Positions 44,822 to 56,440 of a stretch of DNA of 64,000 nt are shown here, piece by piece. Within the stretch, counting starts at the first letter, position 1. Each line of letters begins with the position of its first letter. This stretch comes from Oscheius dolichura (Eukaryota; Nematoda; Chromadorea; Rhabditida; Rhabditidae). Under the pieces are notes generated by a model. It did no database searches and was not told where the DNA came from. It worked only from the letters and a program-made list of their open reading frames with translations. The stretch covers positions 620,001 to 684,000 of the forward strand of contig OW051496.1 in NCBI GenBank assembly GCA_932521035.1, written 5' to 3'. Both the position numbers and the translations under genes were made by a program.

Positions 44822-47144
44822 GCAATTACAAAGACGATCAGCCAAGGTTTGGGAAATAATCACAGAGGACATTAAAGCCCAAGTATAAGGAAGAGCTGCT
44901 CCATGTCGCCATCGCTCACCATCGAATATTTCAACTCGACTCAGATATAAATCTATTTTCTGCCCTCCACCAATTGCATAGATTTCTTGGTCAAGGATTT
45001 TTCCAGCAAAATGGGCGGAAGGATATTTCATTGGCGGCAACGATTTCCATTTTGAATTTGATTCTTGAGGGTCGAGCTCCCACACGGCGTTTGTTATCCC
45101 GTTGTTATCACCTCCACCAAATAGAATAAACTTATTTTCATAAGTAACGAGTGAAGGAGCATAGAGGGGCTCTGGTAAATGAGTAAATTCAATCCAACTG
45201 TTATCTCCAGGATTGTAACATTCTACAGTTTTTGTGATGGTGAACAGTTCAATCGATCCACCACAAATAATTATTTTATTGTTCCATACTGCCGCTGCTG
45301 CAACAGTTCTGGCATGTTTCATATCTCTAAAATCTGTTAATACGCTGGTTTTATTTCTCCAAGTAAAAGAGAAAATCGAAACTAAACTCACGCCATTAAT
45401 GTCCATTTATTCTCCTTCGGATCGTATCTTTCCACACTTTTTAGGGGTTTAACACTTTCGTCATATCCTCCAAACACCCAAATATATCCATTCCATTCCA
45501 AACAACTATTTTCAATCCCCCAGCGTCCAACATTCATATCAGCCAGTCGAATCCATTTCAGATTATTGTCCAATTTGTACAAAGCTTTTAGATTCGTCAA
45601 ACCACCAAATACATAGATTTCTCCATTCAGATAAATTGCTCCACTACCAGAAGCCTTATAAGGTAATCCCAGTTCTATTTCAATCCATTTTGTTCTATCC
45701 TGGCTCAACACTGCCATCCCAGCGCAGGCCGTGTGATTATTTTTCCTTCCTCCAATAATCAAAGTCTAAAACTAAAAATAATGCAATCTTGTAAAAAACG
45801 TGCTGTTTTTTCCACTTCTTTCCCTTTTTCAACAAAAAAATCAACAATATCGAATACTTTCGGTCTCTCGGATATTTCTTTTTTCCAACATCTAAAAAAT
45901 AATTGAAACACGGAGGAAATAGACGATTTACCTGTCTACTAATTGTGCTATATCTTCATCAATTTTTGCCGAATCTATGGTCGGACGAAGACCACCAAGA
46001 ATTAATTGTACAAATCCGTATCCTCTGTCTTCCCCCAACTCAGTGTACGGCTGCCTGCAATGAAATTTTTCATAAAATTGAACAATTCTACGTTCTGTGG
46101 AATATTTCCCATATGGTAATCGCCAGCGAATAAACATCAGAGGCAGGACTACATTTTCCCGTTTCAATTACTTCCGGAGCCATGTAACAATATGTTCCAG
46201 CACTGAAAAATACGAAAAACTTAAAGATTTATAAAGAATCCATTCTCACCCGGCAGTTGTAGTGGAATCCGAATATTTGGCAACTCCAAAATCGGCCAAT
46301 TTCAGAATATTTCCGGCCACCAGGATACTGTAGTCAAAAAAATTTATAAAACGGTCTCTATCCTACTTTTCTGGCTTAATATCCCTGTGCAGTATGTTAT
46401 TGTCATGGAGATATTGGAGGCCTTCTCCAATTTGAACAATCCATCGACAGATTTTCAACAAATCGTAGGATTTCCGGCGGTTGAAGATGACTGAATGGCA
46501 CTTAATTAAAACATAAAAGAATCAAAACCATTTTTAAGACTTCCTTCTTCAAAATATTCCATCAGATAACCCAAATATCGTGAATTATCCACTCCATCCC
46601 AGAGAATTCCGTATATTTCGACCAAGTTTCTATGTTTATGCTGGAATATAGACAGAGAAGTTGTTAATTAATTAAATTTACCTTGAGAAGAATGTCAACC
46701 TCCTTTTTATAATCTTCAAGAGGGTGATATCTTGACCAGATAAACTTCTTGATAGCAATTTCCTTGGAATTATCGTTTCCAAATAGCCACGGAAGTAGTC
46801 GAAAACTCTTAATTTTCCCTTTGGAAACCATTCCTCCACCGCCCTTTTCTATTTCTGTCAATGGAGTGAATTCCTTTTCAGTATAAAAGGGAATTTCTGA
46901 AAATACGATACTAAGACAGTTGAAAATTTCAATTTCTCACGTTCTTCTAGGGAACACAATTTTATGTAGTTTAAAATGTCTCACCTTTCTCGAGCACAAG
47001 TTTTCTCAATTTTTCCTCCAATTCTTCTTTTTCTCTTGTCAATTTTTTCTCCAATTCTTCTTTCTCCCTTTTCAACCTATCAATTTCTTGTTGTTTCTCA
47101 ATCGCCTGAGCTTCGTGCATTGCCATGACAGGATCATCGCTCAT
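44819..47144 (-). CDS. protein kinase-Kelch fusion, copy 1
   Basis: About 630 residues in a continuous exon chain. The start at 47144 reads [20 protein letters not shown], a coiled coil. The kinase domain follows: glycine loop [17 protein letters not shown] (Lys), [10 protein letters not shown] (helix-C Glu), [46 protein letters not shown] and [12 protein letters not shown]. All catalytic residues are present; it looks TKL/TAK1-like. The next junction, ERPK|TLIIGG, is phase 0 and enters a Kelch propeller with about six blades ([59 protein letters not shown]). The C terminus is truncated: the hAT insertion changes the paralogue's LCQYKKRISPE* into LCNC*, with the TAG stop supplied by the transposon end. 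Introns are 37-92 bp. Substrate and pathway unknown; possibly a scaffolded signalling kinase. Confidence 0.85.
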
Positions 47145-47367
47145 TTTTACAACTGAAAATGAATTAAACTGAATGTAAGATGCAAAAAGAATGAGAAGAT
47201 GGGCCGGCCGGAGGTTTATTGACTGCCTGATCCTGATAAGGGCGCATTTTGGCCGTCATCACGGGAAGAAGACCGAATTCTGGTCGTTTTCAACTTATAA
47301 CATTTCAGGGTGCCCTTGGAAGTGTAACCACTCTCATTTATTGTCTTTTTTTATTAATAAATAAATT

Positions 47368-47412
47368 TTGTCATTTTAGTGAATTCCTTTTCAGTATAAA
47401 AGGGAATTTTTT
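47368..47412 (-). repeat. fragment of a third kinase-Kelch copy
   Basis: About 42 bp (GTCATTTTAGTGAATTCCTT, then TTCAGTATAAAAGGGAATTT) equals the 5' edge of the kinase exon of copy 2 and differs from copy 1 by the ATTTT/ATGG change. It lies 220 bp upstream of the copy 1 start. Confidence 0.6.
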
Positions 47413-47639
47413 AAACTCTAAAAATGTTTACCGGACATTCTTGTTCTTTTTAAAAAAAAGAACGTCGATAGGAAAGACGCTTGGTTGGCAAGAAAGGAGA
47501 AGATAAGGAACACGGCGCCCTCGCAATCCTGCGTCTTTCTTTACTGATTAAAAGAGCAAAATTCTCACCATTTGCGCAGTTGAATGAAGCCCAATTGGGC
47601 TCGCCGCGGCGGACAGTAGAAAGCGCGGGCGCGCGTTCG

Positions 47640-47880
47640 CTACGAGAATCAAACTTTTTTACCGTTAAATTTTTATGCATTTCTGACGCTTTCTCGTGTT
47701 TTACCAACCCCGAATTACTATGTGACGTGAGAGAAAAATGCAAAAAACCGAAGAATTGAAGAGATATGACAACTGACTGAGTCTTGTTCAGGGAAAGCAC
47801 TTTTTGACTTCAAAAATTGTTTTCGAGCTTTCTTTGCGTAATTCTTAGTATCAAAATGTAGCTCTCGATGTGATTATTCG
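47640..47880. repeat. diverged block shared with 56215-56440
   Basis: TTTTTATGCATTTCTGACGC, ACCCCGAATTACTATGTGA and TTGTTCAGG...TCAAAATGT occur in the same order at both places. Probably old segmental duplication linked to the kinase-Kelch copies. Confidence 0.5.
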
Positions 47881-47996
47881 TTTGCAATAAGAATTAGAAG
47901 GACCCGGTGTCTGCCCGTTGAGTAAAATATTTTTAAAGTAAGAATAAGGCTGCCCGCAAAAAAAATTTCAAATTTTGTTCAGCAATTTTCACATGC

Positions 47997-48290
47997 AACC
48001 TGAGTGCATCGAGAACTCTTTATTGCCTCAACGGATTTTATTTCTGTTTTTTGCAATCGATGAAGGACATCAAACTGTCCTTGAATGAGTTTTTTGGGAA
48101 TCTACAGATGTAAAATGAACAAATGACAGCTATTTTAGTTCACTTTTTGTTATTTTCGGTGCATATACTTGTCAGATCTTACCCCAAAAACTCATTCAAG
48201 GACAGTTTGATGCTGTGAATCGATTGCAAAAAACAGAAATTAAATTCGTTGAGGCAATAGAGAGTTCTTGATGCACTCAGATGAGACACT
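47997..48290. mobile_element. foldback element with ~100 bp inverted arms
   Basis: CTGAGTGCATCGAGAACTCT with TTATTGCCTCAACG and TTTCTGTTTTTTGCAATCGA at the left is matched by the reverse complement at the right end, including AAACTGTCCTTGAATGAGTT. The central spacer is about 75 bp. No coding capacity; target duplication not clear. Confidence 0.75.
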
Positions 48291-48684
48291 TTATAATAGC
48301 AACAATTCCGTACGCAATCAACTCTCCAACTCAAAAAAAGTTGTGGGTTACAAATCGCCTTTTTTTATAACCAAGTGAACTAATCAGATCTCGAGATGCC
48401 GTTTCTTTTCCAGTAATTCTAAAATTTTCCGTTTATTTCTTATGTTTCCAGGAAGGAATAAAGTCAAGGGTGTTAGCAACAAGGAATTGTACCATGTCAT
48501 TACTACTGCCTTATGCTCCAAATAAACTACCACAAACGCTGTAATAACGTTCTTTTCTTACTTTTCCAATCTGGATATTTTCCCGTGCTCCTTTTTCACT
48601 TTTTTTTTCTTTTACCATCCATTTAAATCAAGTTTAGCTAGTTAGAGATATTCTTCGATACTCCTGTCATGTGCTCTCTTCAAA

Positions 48685-48862
48685 AATATTGGAAACAATA
48701 TCAGGAAAGCGAGTCAATGCTTCAAGGCTTCTATATTTCCACCTTCTCCCCTCTAGCAGAACATAATTTTTCTTCCAGAGCTGTAAACATTCTGTAAAAG
48801 GCGAGCGAATCAGTTTCTGAAGCACCAAACGGATCAAAATAATTTCATCGAAGTTTTATTCG
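48685..48862. repeat. inverted repeat arm, right
   Basis: Reverse-complement partner of 43018-43190. Confidence 0.8.
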
Positions 48863-49015
48863 CCGTGTAAAGGGGGCGCCCGCCAGCCTCGGGACTTGAT
48901 AATGGGAATTTGGCGGATGCTAGCTGGATGAGACGGCTTTATTCAAATTTGTGCCTATGGTATTTATCCATCTTCCTTTCTTTATTGCATATTATACAGT
49001 AAATACTTCTATTTA

Positions 49016-50892
49016 TTAAACAGGCGTGCCCGTCACCTCGCAAACAAACCCATATATCCGATCACAACCAACATCGTCCCATTTACCATCTGGTCCGACT
49101 CCATAGCCGGCGTACATCTGAACGAGCAGTTGAAATCGCATAAACTCTTTCTTACCCCAACACACCGCTCATCGGCGCCTTCATCCGGCTGGTCAGAATA
49201 CCAGTTGGTGTAAGAGAACTGAAAAATATTCGTTTTAGGCTGGGTCAGATGTCGGGTCTATGAAGGGGGTCAGCGCCAATGTTTTGGACATATCTCGGCC
49301 AGTGATTGACCATTTCTCGAGATTTAAAAACCATCATGGAGTGGAGAAGCTGAGCTATCGTTCAGCTACATTTCAGCTTAATCGTATTAGTACGAAAGCT
49401 TGAGGGAGGGAAAATATGTAAAAACGGCGGGTACTTTAACATTTATGTCTACAGAGACTTTTTCATTCAACTGTTTCAGCTAAAATTTGACTGTGTGATA
49501 GACCTGGATGTTAGCTACATATTAGTTTTTAAATCTCCGGAAACGCTCCATAAATTACGGAAATTTGCCCGAAACAATGGCGCACATCCCATCAATTCAC
49601 CCAATTTGGAGTTCCCGCTTTTATAAACTTTCGGGGAGGTTTAAAATTGGGTTCTTGGCCATATAAGGCTCCCAAAAAGGCTTGTACAAAGTCTGGAAAA
49701 CGATAGAAAAGATAAAAACTTACTGCACTTCCATCAGACCAGTAAAAATTCGGGTCACCGTTGGGGCCCATTAGACCAATCCAATAGCTGGCTCCAGCAC
49801 CTCCAATGGTAACAATTATGTCATCTGAAAATATTATCTTTTGAAGGAATATCCGGCGATCCTAATTCTCTGACAAAAAGACTTACTTACGACAAAATCA
49901 GTTTCCGCCTGATCTGCAAGAGAAACAAGGTAGGCACCGGGTGTTGCACCAGTGCAATAACTCTCAGCACCGCTAAAATCCATCACCAGGGAAATAGCTA
50001 GATAACAGTGGCCGTTGGCCGGATTCGGGACCCAATCCATGGGACAAGCTGAAACAGGGAAGAATTACTTGAGAAGGGTTCAATTACTGAAGGGCGGCGC
50101 AGTTGTCGTGGTACTGGTTGTGGTTGTACTTGTAGTGGTGGTAGTGGTAGGAGTCGTTGTGGTCGTTGTCGTGGTGGGAGTCGTCGTCGTCGTGATAGGA
50201 GTCGTTGTGGTCGTTGTCGTGGTGGGAGTCGTCGTCATCGTCGTCGTCGGAGTCGTGGTCGTGGTTGTAGTGGTTGTTCCCGTGGTAGTTGTAGTACTTG
50301 GGGTTGATGTAGCTGAAATTAATAGGGGGTAATCTTTTTCGGCGGATTATTTGAATTGAATTGGAGTTCATTCATTATTCCCCTATAGGAAGGTGCTATT
50401 CGTCTTCCTAGGGTGAAAAATAGCTAAAATCAACCCTATTTGACGATTCGAGAGCGGTTGCAACTGTCCAGAGAAAAAATTGAAACAAGAAGTCTATATA
50501 GGCTGGCTAACGTTTCGGTGAATTGCTAAAGGCTTCTTAATCGGCGAGAGAACAATAAAAACCTCTTTGATCGGACCAAATTTGAACGTTTGACTTACTC
50601 GTGGTAGTCGGGGTGGTTGTTGTCGTTGTTCCCGTCGTCGTCGAGGCGGTAGTCGTGGTGGTACTCTGGCTCGTAGCCGGGCTGGTCATACCCTCTGTGC
50701 TCATCGTTACTTCACTAACCAGCGCCGCCAAGGTGGTCATTTCCATTTCCTCCAACCAATCGTCCTCATCAGCTGAAACTGCTATTCAAAAGAGGACCAA
50801 ATAAACCCACGGCTCACGGTTGGAATACAACCCAAAACGGAAGAAATAAAGCTGAATAAGGATAAGAAGAGGATCAATTTCAAAGCAGCCAT
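49016..50892 (-). CDS. secreted mucin-like C-type lectin
   Basis: Single C-type lectin domain behind a Thr-rich linker, a nematode clec layout; probably secreted or luminal. The start at 50892 gives signal peptide MAALKLILFLSLFSFISSVL. The next exon reads DEDDWLEEMEMTTLAALVSE, then Thr/Ser-rich sequence. The following exon is almost pure Thr with Pro, Met and Ser (likely O-glycosylated). The CTLD begins CPMDWVPNPANGHCYLAISL, continues GAESYCTG and VSLADQAETDFVV, and the next exons read IVTIGGAGASYWIGLMGPNG, NFYWSDGSA, FSYTNWYSDQPDEGADERC and GKWDDVGCDRIYGFVCEVTG. Four conserved cysteines and the WIGL, W.D..C and CE motifs are present. QPD/WDD instead of EPN/WND makes sugar specificity uncertain. 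The exon 1 donor is ambiguous (GGTTGT in phase 1 or ACCGTGAGC). AATAAA overlaps the stop region. Confidence 0.9.
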
Positions 50893-52210
50893 ATCAGATA
50901 AGTGAGCGGACGATCTGTTCCGAGAATCCCCCGTTATCAAGTCTTCCAACAGGTCGTCGTGCTAATTTGTGATCTGCAAACGCCGCTATATCTCTTTCCC
51001 TTCGAAATTTGAACGGATAAAGTCCAAAATTTTATAGCTTGACCATCAAAACTATTACATTTCTACAATGCCAGAAGACAGATCAATGCAGGATGAATAA
51101 TAGAGAAGGCACTGAAACATAATATAGTCTATTTCCAGAAACTAGGCTTACCATACTTTGAGACCTTTTGGTCAATCGGCTAATAACAATCGAGAGAAAT
51201 CGAAAATCCCGAGCACTTCTGCTCAAAAGAACTGAGAGTAATCCCATAATAAACGAAGTCTTCACAAAATAAGAATGCCCCCGCCGGCACTACAGGCCAC
51301 CCTCTCTCTTTCCCTCTGTCTCTCTCCTCCTTTGATGACGTAATGACCCGGCTAGCTAGCTGCGCTCTGAGCACGTGAACAGCTGCTATTTTCAGCCCGC
51401 GCTTTTCGAAATCTATTGCTTTGCTGCTGCTTTATCAACTCTGGAAGCGCTTTTGATGCAATTTTTGAACAGAATTTTGGAATTTCTTGACAGAAAACGA
51501 AATTAGGGGGCATTTGAAGTCACAAAAGAGCTTTTTTACTGTTTCGGGAAGAGATATAGACATATTTTGGGTTAGAAATGCGATATTTAGGCTTTTCTAA
51601 TGATAAATTCTGCAAAATTACAGAATTTTGCTGCATTTTAATATTTTCTATGCTTTGGGGGAGCTTTATAAAAGAGGGTTCAGGCTAAAAATGCAGGGAC
51701 CACCTTCTGGTAGTAAAAAACCAGCTAAATTTGCTAATTTTCACTTTCCGAAAGAATTTAGTGAAATCTGCCGCTTCACAGCCGCTTTATCAACTTGAGA
51801 AACACTTTTGGGGCAATTGAACAGTGATTCACAGCGAAAAATGAAATGTTCGTTATTTTGAGACGATTCATAATATTTTTTCCGTTTTGTGGAGACATTT
51901 TAATTCAACTTCAAACTAAAGACCTAATGACAAGTTTTCCATCAACTCCAAAATTTTTGTATGCTACCGGAAGCTGCTAAAACTTTTTACAAGCTAAAAA
52001 CAGTGGTCATTTCTAACAGTTCGAGAGTCGACCTAGATAAAATACGAAATGTACAGAAATGCACACAACATTGTGAAAATGGCGAGCACAGTTCTCTCTC
52101 CCCCACCGCCACCTCGAAACTTTTACTCTTTCCCGATGACAATATAATCCTAATTTATTCCAGCAATGCATAAAAACAGACAGAGGACATCCGAACAACT
52201 TTCCCTCGTC
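50893..52210. other. spacer between clec and the SLC17-like gene
   Basis: AT-rich. Short frames at 51083-51374 and 51961-52198 look like chance. Nothing else supported. Confidence 0.45.
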
Positions 52211-55200
52211 ATGGAGGACGGCGGTAAAAAAGCGGCGCCTCGGACTGTTCCACTCTTTTCCTTCCGTTCTACAAGGCTGTGGATCTCATTTCTACTTACT
52301 TTAGGTATAGTAATCCTTATTAAAATACGTTAAAAATGACAGTATTGGCCGTTTTATGACTTACTGTAGCCGCGCGCCAGCTCGCGTAAACAGCGGGCGG
52401 CCGTTGCTTGGTCGGGCGCGTAGGACGAAATTCGCTGAACAAATTTTCTTCTTTAAATGCATTTTTCTCCGTTTTTGACTAATTTCCTTAATTTTTAAAT
52501 TAATCTACAGTATTTAACACAAAATTCTGAACAAAATAAAGGCAAAATCCAATTACAGTATCTCTTATTTCAGGATTAAGTTGTTCCGTATCAATGAGGC
52601 TGGACCTCAGCATGGCCATCGTTTGTATGGTTAATTCGACAGCTGTAAATGCGGCAGCAGCTGGTGGATGGTCTTATATGGAAAATAGCACGGTAGAAGA
52701 GAAGATGTGGATAAATCAGACGATTGATGACGGATGCCCGGTTCATAACAGCGTAGACTCAATGAAGAGCGCCGGCTATAATGTGGGTTTTTTTCAGGAT
52801 TAGGATAAAAGGCGGGAGGGGCGTTTTCGATACTTTACTGGTAAATTTTGCAAACAGATTAAAATATGGCCAGAAGCGGAAATAATAATTGTTTTCTAAA
52901 TGTTTCCGATGGCAAAACACGTGTTCGGCAATTGTTTTTTTGAAAATGTTCTGCGGAGGATAGGGTTACAGTAATCCGGGGTTTTCTTGAAAATCAGGCA
53001 AAATTTGCGATTTTGTTCCCCAATCCCTAAATGGTCCCGAACGGAGTCAAATTACTGTAACCCTGCCCGCTGGGGAAAGACTCTAGTACTTCTAACCGCA
53101 GTGTTTTCGTATAGTCCATTTCCAACGGCTAATTCCACGGATTCAAATTTGACGGCGCGTCTCCGCTACGGGATCCGGTCTGAAAGCTTGGTGGTCCCGT
53201 AGCGGAGAGGGTCTTCCGAGGAATATCCGTTGGAAATGGACTATAGATGCCTCAACTTCCAACTTGAAATAGCCGAATGGCTCAATTTATGATCGTCATC
53301 ACTAACCCCAAACAATCAATGACACTCCAGTAGATTCCATGGCGTTCAATAAGATTTTAAAGTTTCGTTGAACCATTAAAAGAACACCCTTCGCTTTATT
53401 TGGTAATATCATCATGGAAAGTTCAAGAACAACTCTGAGTTTTCAAAGATTTTTCCAACAAAATGCTCACAGACCAAAAATATACTTTCAAAAAAAAGCA
53501 CACCTTCAACAGAACGTTATTTTTACATTGTTTTCATTTGAAACGGACTTGACTCCTATTTTTCTGTTCTTTTGAATTTCTTCGGTTTTGGAGAGCCTTT
53601 GAATTCAACTCATTTTGACCTAACAATTATTATTCGTAAATTTCTCCCCATTCTAGGGCCACCTCTTATGGACTCCCCAGATGCAGGCTCTGCTCCTGTC
53701 GACAACCTACTACGGTGGAATGGTGACCATCTTCTTCTCCGGCTACATTGCCGACCGTTTCGGCCCCAAAATGATTCTGATCTTCGCTGTTGTGGACTAC
53801 GTCATCGTGACTCTCCTGTCCCCAACTTTGGCTGAAAATTCCTATGAGGGATTCTTCGTTGGAAGGGTATTAATGGGACTGGGAGAGGGATTCGTCTTCC
53901 CGTCGGGAGCCTCCGTCCAGGGAAGATGGTTCACGGCAAATGAGAGGTCAACAATTGCCGCTTTCTTCACTTCAGGAAATCAGGTACCGTAACCCAATTT
54001 ATTAGAGCAGATTTTCGAATACGTTTACAGAGAACAGAATCTAGATATTTGGATAAAACAACCAAAAAAATCGAAAACGAAGTTTTTGTGCAAAAAAAAT
54101 GAGAAAATTGATTAAAATGTGGAAGTACTGGGAAAAGCGATTCAGTGATTTTATGGAGAATTTAAATAGCTACCGTAACTTTTTGAATAAATAACCAAAA
54201 AAATCTGTCTTTCTCACCTATACCCAGTGTGGCATTACTTCTCGCTATAAAATTCTCTATACATTCATGGGCAAACGTCCAATTTCGGGTGCGCCCGTTT
54301 TTGGGGGATAAAACAGGAGCGTCGGGCGTTTCCGTTCGTATCTGGGTCACTTCTCGGCTGATTTTAAAAATTCAAAGACCTAGTTGGAGAGCACGTCAAG
54401 ACGATTCTAATGAGCCCAGTCATAGCGTCAAAACGCCTCAGCAAAAAAATCTGTAGTAACACAAATGTTGACTTGATGGAGATTAGCCAGCGTTACGTAA
54501 CGCTCCTCTATTGCAGTTTGTGAGGCTACCGATTTTTTTTGGTCCGTTTGAGTTGTAACCTGGTTTGTTAAATTTGTCGTACTCTACAAGATGGTCTTTG
54601 AATTTGTGAAATTGCCCTAGAAATACCCGAGATACGGGCACAAACGCCCGAAACGCCCATTTTACGACCAAAAACGGGCGCGGCCCAAAATCTAATTTTC
54701 CAGATCGCCTCCAGTTTGACTTCCCTGATCTCTGCTAATCTCTGCGGCAGCTCCTTCGGCTGGCCGGCCATCTTCTACCTGTTCGGCTCAATTGGAATCG
54801 TGTGGATAATTTTGTGGTCCGTTGTTTTTACAAATTCTCCTGAAGAGAATCGCTGGATCTCTCAAGAGGAGAAGGAATTCCTCGCCGGGAATATTAAACA
54901 ACCGTCCAAGGAGGCCAGCCGCCTCCCCATCCAGTGGTCCCGTTTGGCTACCTCCCTGCCTCTGATTGCCGCCGTCACCTGCCAATTCGCTTACAATTTC
55001 CAGGTATATATTTGGTCTTGTTTTGTAGAGGAAAATTCGCTGATCAAGATGCGCCAATTTATTTGTCATAAAATTACCAAAATCGGGAGAAAATCGCATC
55101 AGAATACCGGAATCCCTGTTTGAGTTGGCGCGCGCTTACTTTCTATGATAAACTTGAATAGATTGCTATTTTTCAAATTAATGTAATCCTAATTACAGGC

Positions 55201-55435
55201 AGCTACGTTTCAAGCCTTCCTACCCACGTATTTCAAAGAAGAACTACGTGTACCGCTGTATAAGGTGGGAATTACAGCAGCCCAAAGAGCTAGACAATTT
55301 AGAATGGCTTCTATTCGATGATCCCCTTCATTACCCAGCTCATTTCCAAGATTGTCCTGGCCATTTTCGCCGATCACCTGAAAAGGAACAACCTCATTGA
55401 GCATAACAAGTGCGCGAAGGTCTTTCAAGCTTTCA
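52211..55435 (+). CDS. SLC17-type MFS transporter, 3' end missing
   Basis: Anion/phosphate or vesicular glutamate transporter family (major facilitator). Six exons in phase: 52211-52304, 52574-52782, 53657-53983, 54704-55003, 55199-55264 and 55303-55435, about 376 residues. Evidence: SVSMRLDLSMAIVCMVN (family 'MRVNLSVAIVAMVN'), a glycosylatable loop (NST, NQT), GHLLWTPQMQALLLSTTYYG, GYIADRFGPKMILIF, GRVLMGLGEGFVFPSGASVQ, ERSTIAAFFTSGNQ, IASSLTSLISANLCGSSFGW, FQAFLPTYFKEELRVPLYKV and NGFYSMIPFITQLISKIVLA. Family members run to about 480-560 residues with 12 TM segments. Here the chain stops at a GTGAGT donor after KVFQAF, and no exon for the last four TM segments is found before the kinase-Kelch copy at 57.1 kb. 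It is either truncated by rearrangement or its last exons were displaced. Other introns contain a family-T element, the GC-rich repeat copy 4 and long AT-rich tracts. Confidence 0.8.
52360..52440 (+). repeat. dispersed GC-rich repeat, copy 4
   Basis: TTACTGTAGCCGCGCGCC, CGTAAACAGCGGGCGGCCGT and GGACGAAATTCGCTGAAC. In intron 1 of the SLC17-like gene. Confidence 0.6.
52960..53085. mobile_element. MITE-like family T, copy 3 (ends decayed)
   Basis: The interior GGTTACAGTAATCC, TTGAAAATCAGGCAAAATTT and CCCGAACGGAGTCAAATTAC matches 38776-38920. The terminal repeats are weak. Confidence 0.6.
53110..53245. mobile_element. family-T-ended element with an inner hairpin
   Basis: Ends TATAGTCCATTTCCAACGGC and the reverse complement of CCGTTGGAAATGGACTATA, as in family T, but a different interior: CTCCGCTACGGGA (53161) opposed to TCCCGTAGCGGAG (53195). 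Confidence 0.7.
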
Positions 55436-55606
55436 GTGAGTCTTATTGAGAGAAGAACCACACTAACAGAAAAACTTGTAAAACTCTGTGAAATAGGGAA
55501 TATCTATGGTTCAAGGTTTGGAAGTTTAGCTTATATCCAGATGGTAGAACATAAGATAAGGGAAAAGAATTACTGTGGGCAGGTCCTCTCGATGGTCCGC
55601 TCCCCT

Positions 55607-55628
55607 GCACCCGTAAAGTCTCGGCAGG
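55607..55628. repeat. half copy of MITE family M
   Basis: GCACCCGTAAAGTCTCGGCA without a matching right end. Confidence 0.6.
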
Positions 55629-56214
55629 AGGATCATCTTTATTCAAAACTTGTATAAACTAATTGAGTACTACAATGCTTCTAAAAAGTCCACAATTCTC
55701 AAAAACTTACCAGGAAGCATGGTAGAAGCACTACAGTCAAACTACAATCTTTGCCGTTGCTACACAATCTTATCGTTGTAGGTTCGGAAAGTTAGCTCAT
55801 AACCTGATAGTAGAACATAAAATAAGGGGAAAGAATTACTGTGATTCTCTTTTGGATAACTTATCAAAACGAATGCGAACAATGTTATTCGCTAAAATTT
55901 TATTCTGTTTGTGGGGCCGTTTAAATGGGAAGAAGAATTACTAATAGGTATTGGGCGCTACAGTTGCGGAAAATGAAATAGGGAATTTGTTTGGAGGCGT
56001 CCTTTTTCTATTTTTCAGCCGTTTGTTCGCCGATTTTTTTGGATGACTATGTGTACAGGAGAGGTGACAATGTGCTCCAGCAAAAATATCCGACTTTTAT
56101 GCAAGAGAACTTTTTCTAAACAAATTCCCTATTTCATTTTCCGCCACTGTAGTATTGCGCCCCACAGCGCGCCGCGACCGGGACTTTAAAGGTCGGAGCG
56201 CTCCAAAGATAAAA

Positions 56215-56440
56215 CCGATTTTATGCGTTTTTGTCCATTTCTGATGATTTATCCGGCTTTCCCGACCCCGAATTACTATATAGCAAATGAGAAAAACATA
56301 AAATAGCGACAAATAGAAGAGAACATGAAAATGATTCTTTTTGTTCAGGAATACCCCATTTCAATGTGAAAATTGGTTTTCAGATAACCCAGCCTTTCGT
56401 TGATAGCTCAAAATGTTCGTCTCCATTAGCTTATTTTTTT
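56215..56440. repeat. diverged block shared with 47640-47880
   Basis: TTTTATGCGTTTTTGTCCAT, ACCCCGAATTACTATATAG and TTGTTCAGG...CTCAAAATGT in the same order. Confidence 0.5.

Noticed and set aside
50015-50332. Val-rich plus-strand frame
   Set aside because: Reverse of the Thr-rich linker codons (ACN read as NGT) of the C-type lectin gene.
56013-56112. Possible last exon of the SLC17-like gene after a TTTTTCAG
   Set aside because: It joins in a readable phase (TVCSPIFLDDYVYRRGDN), but the peptide is short, has no membrane segments and does not resemble the family C terminus.
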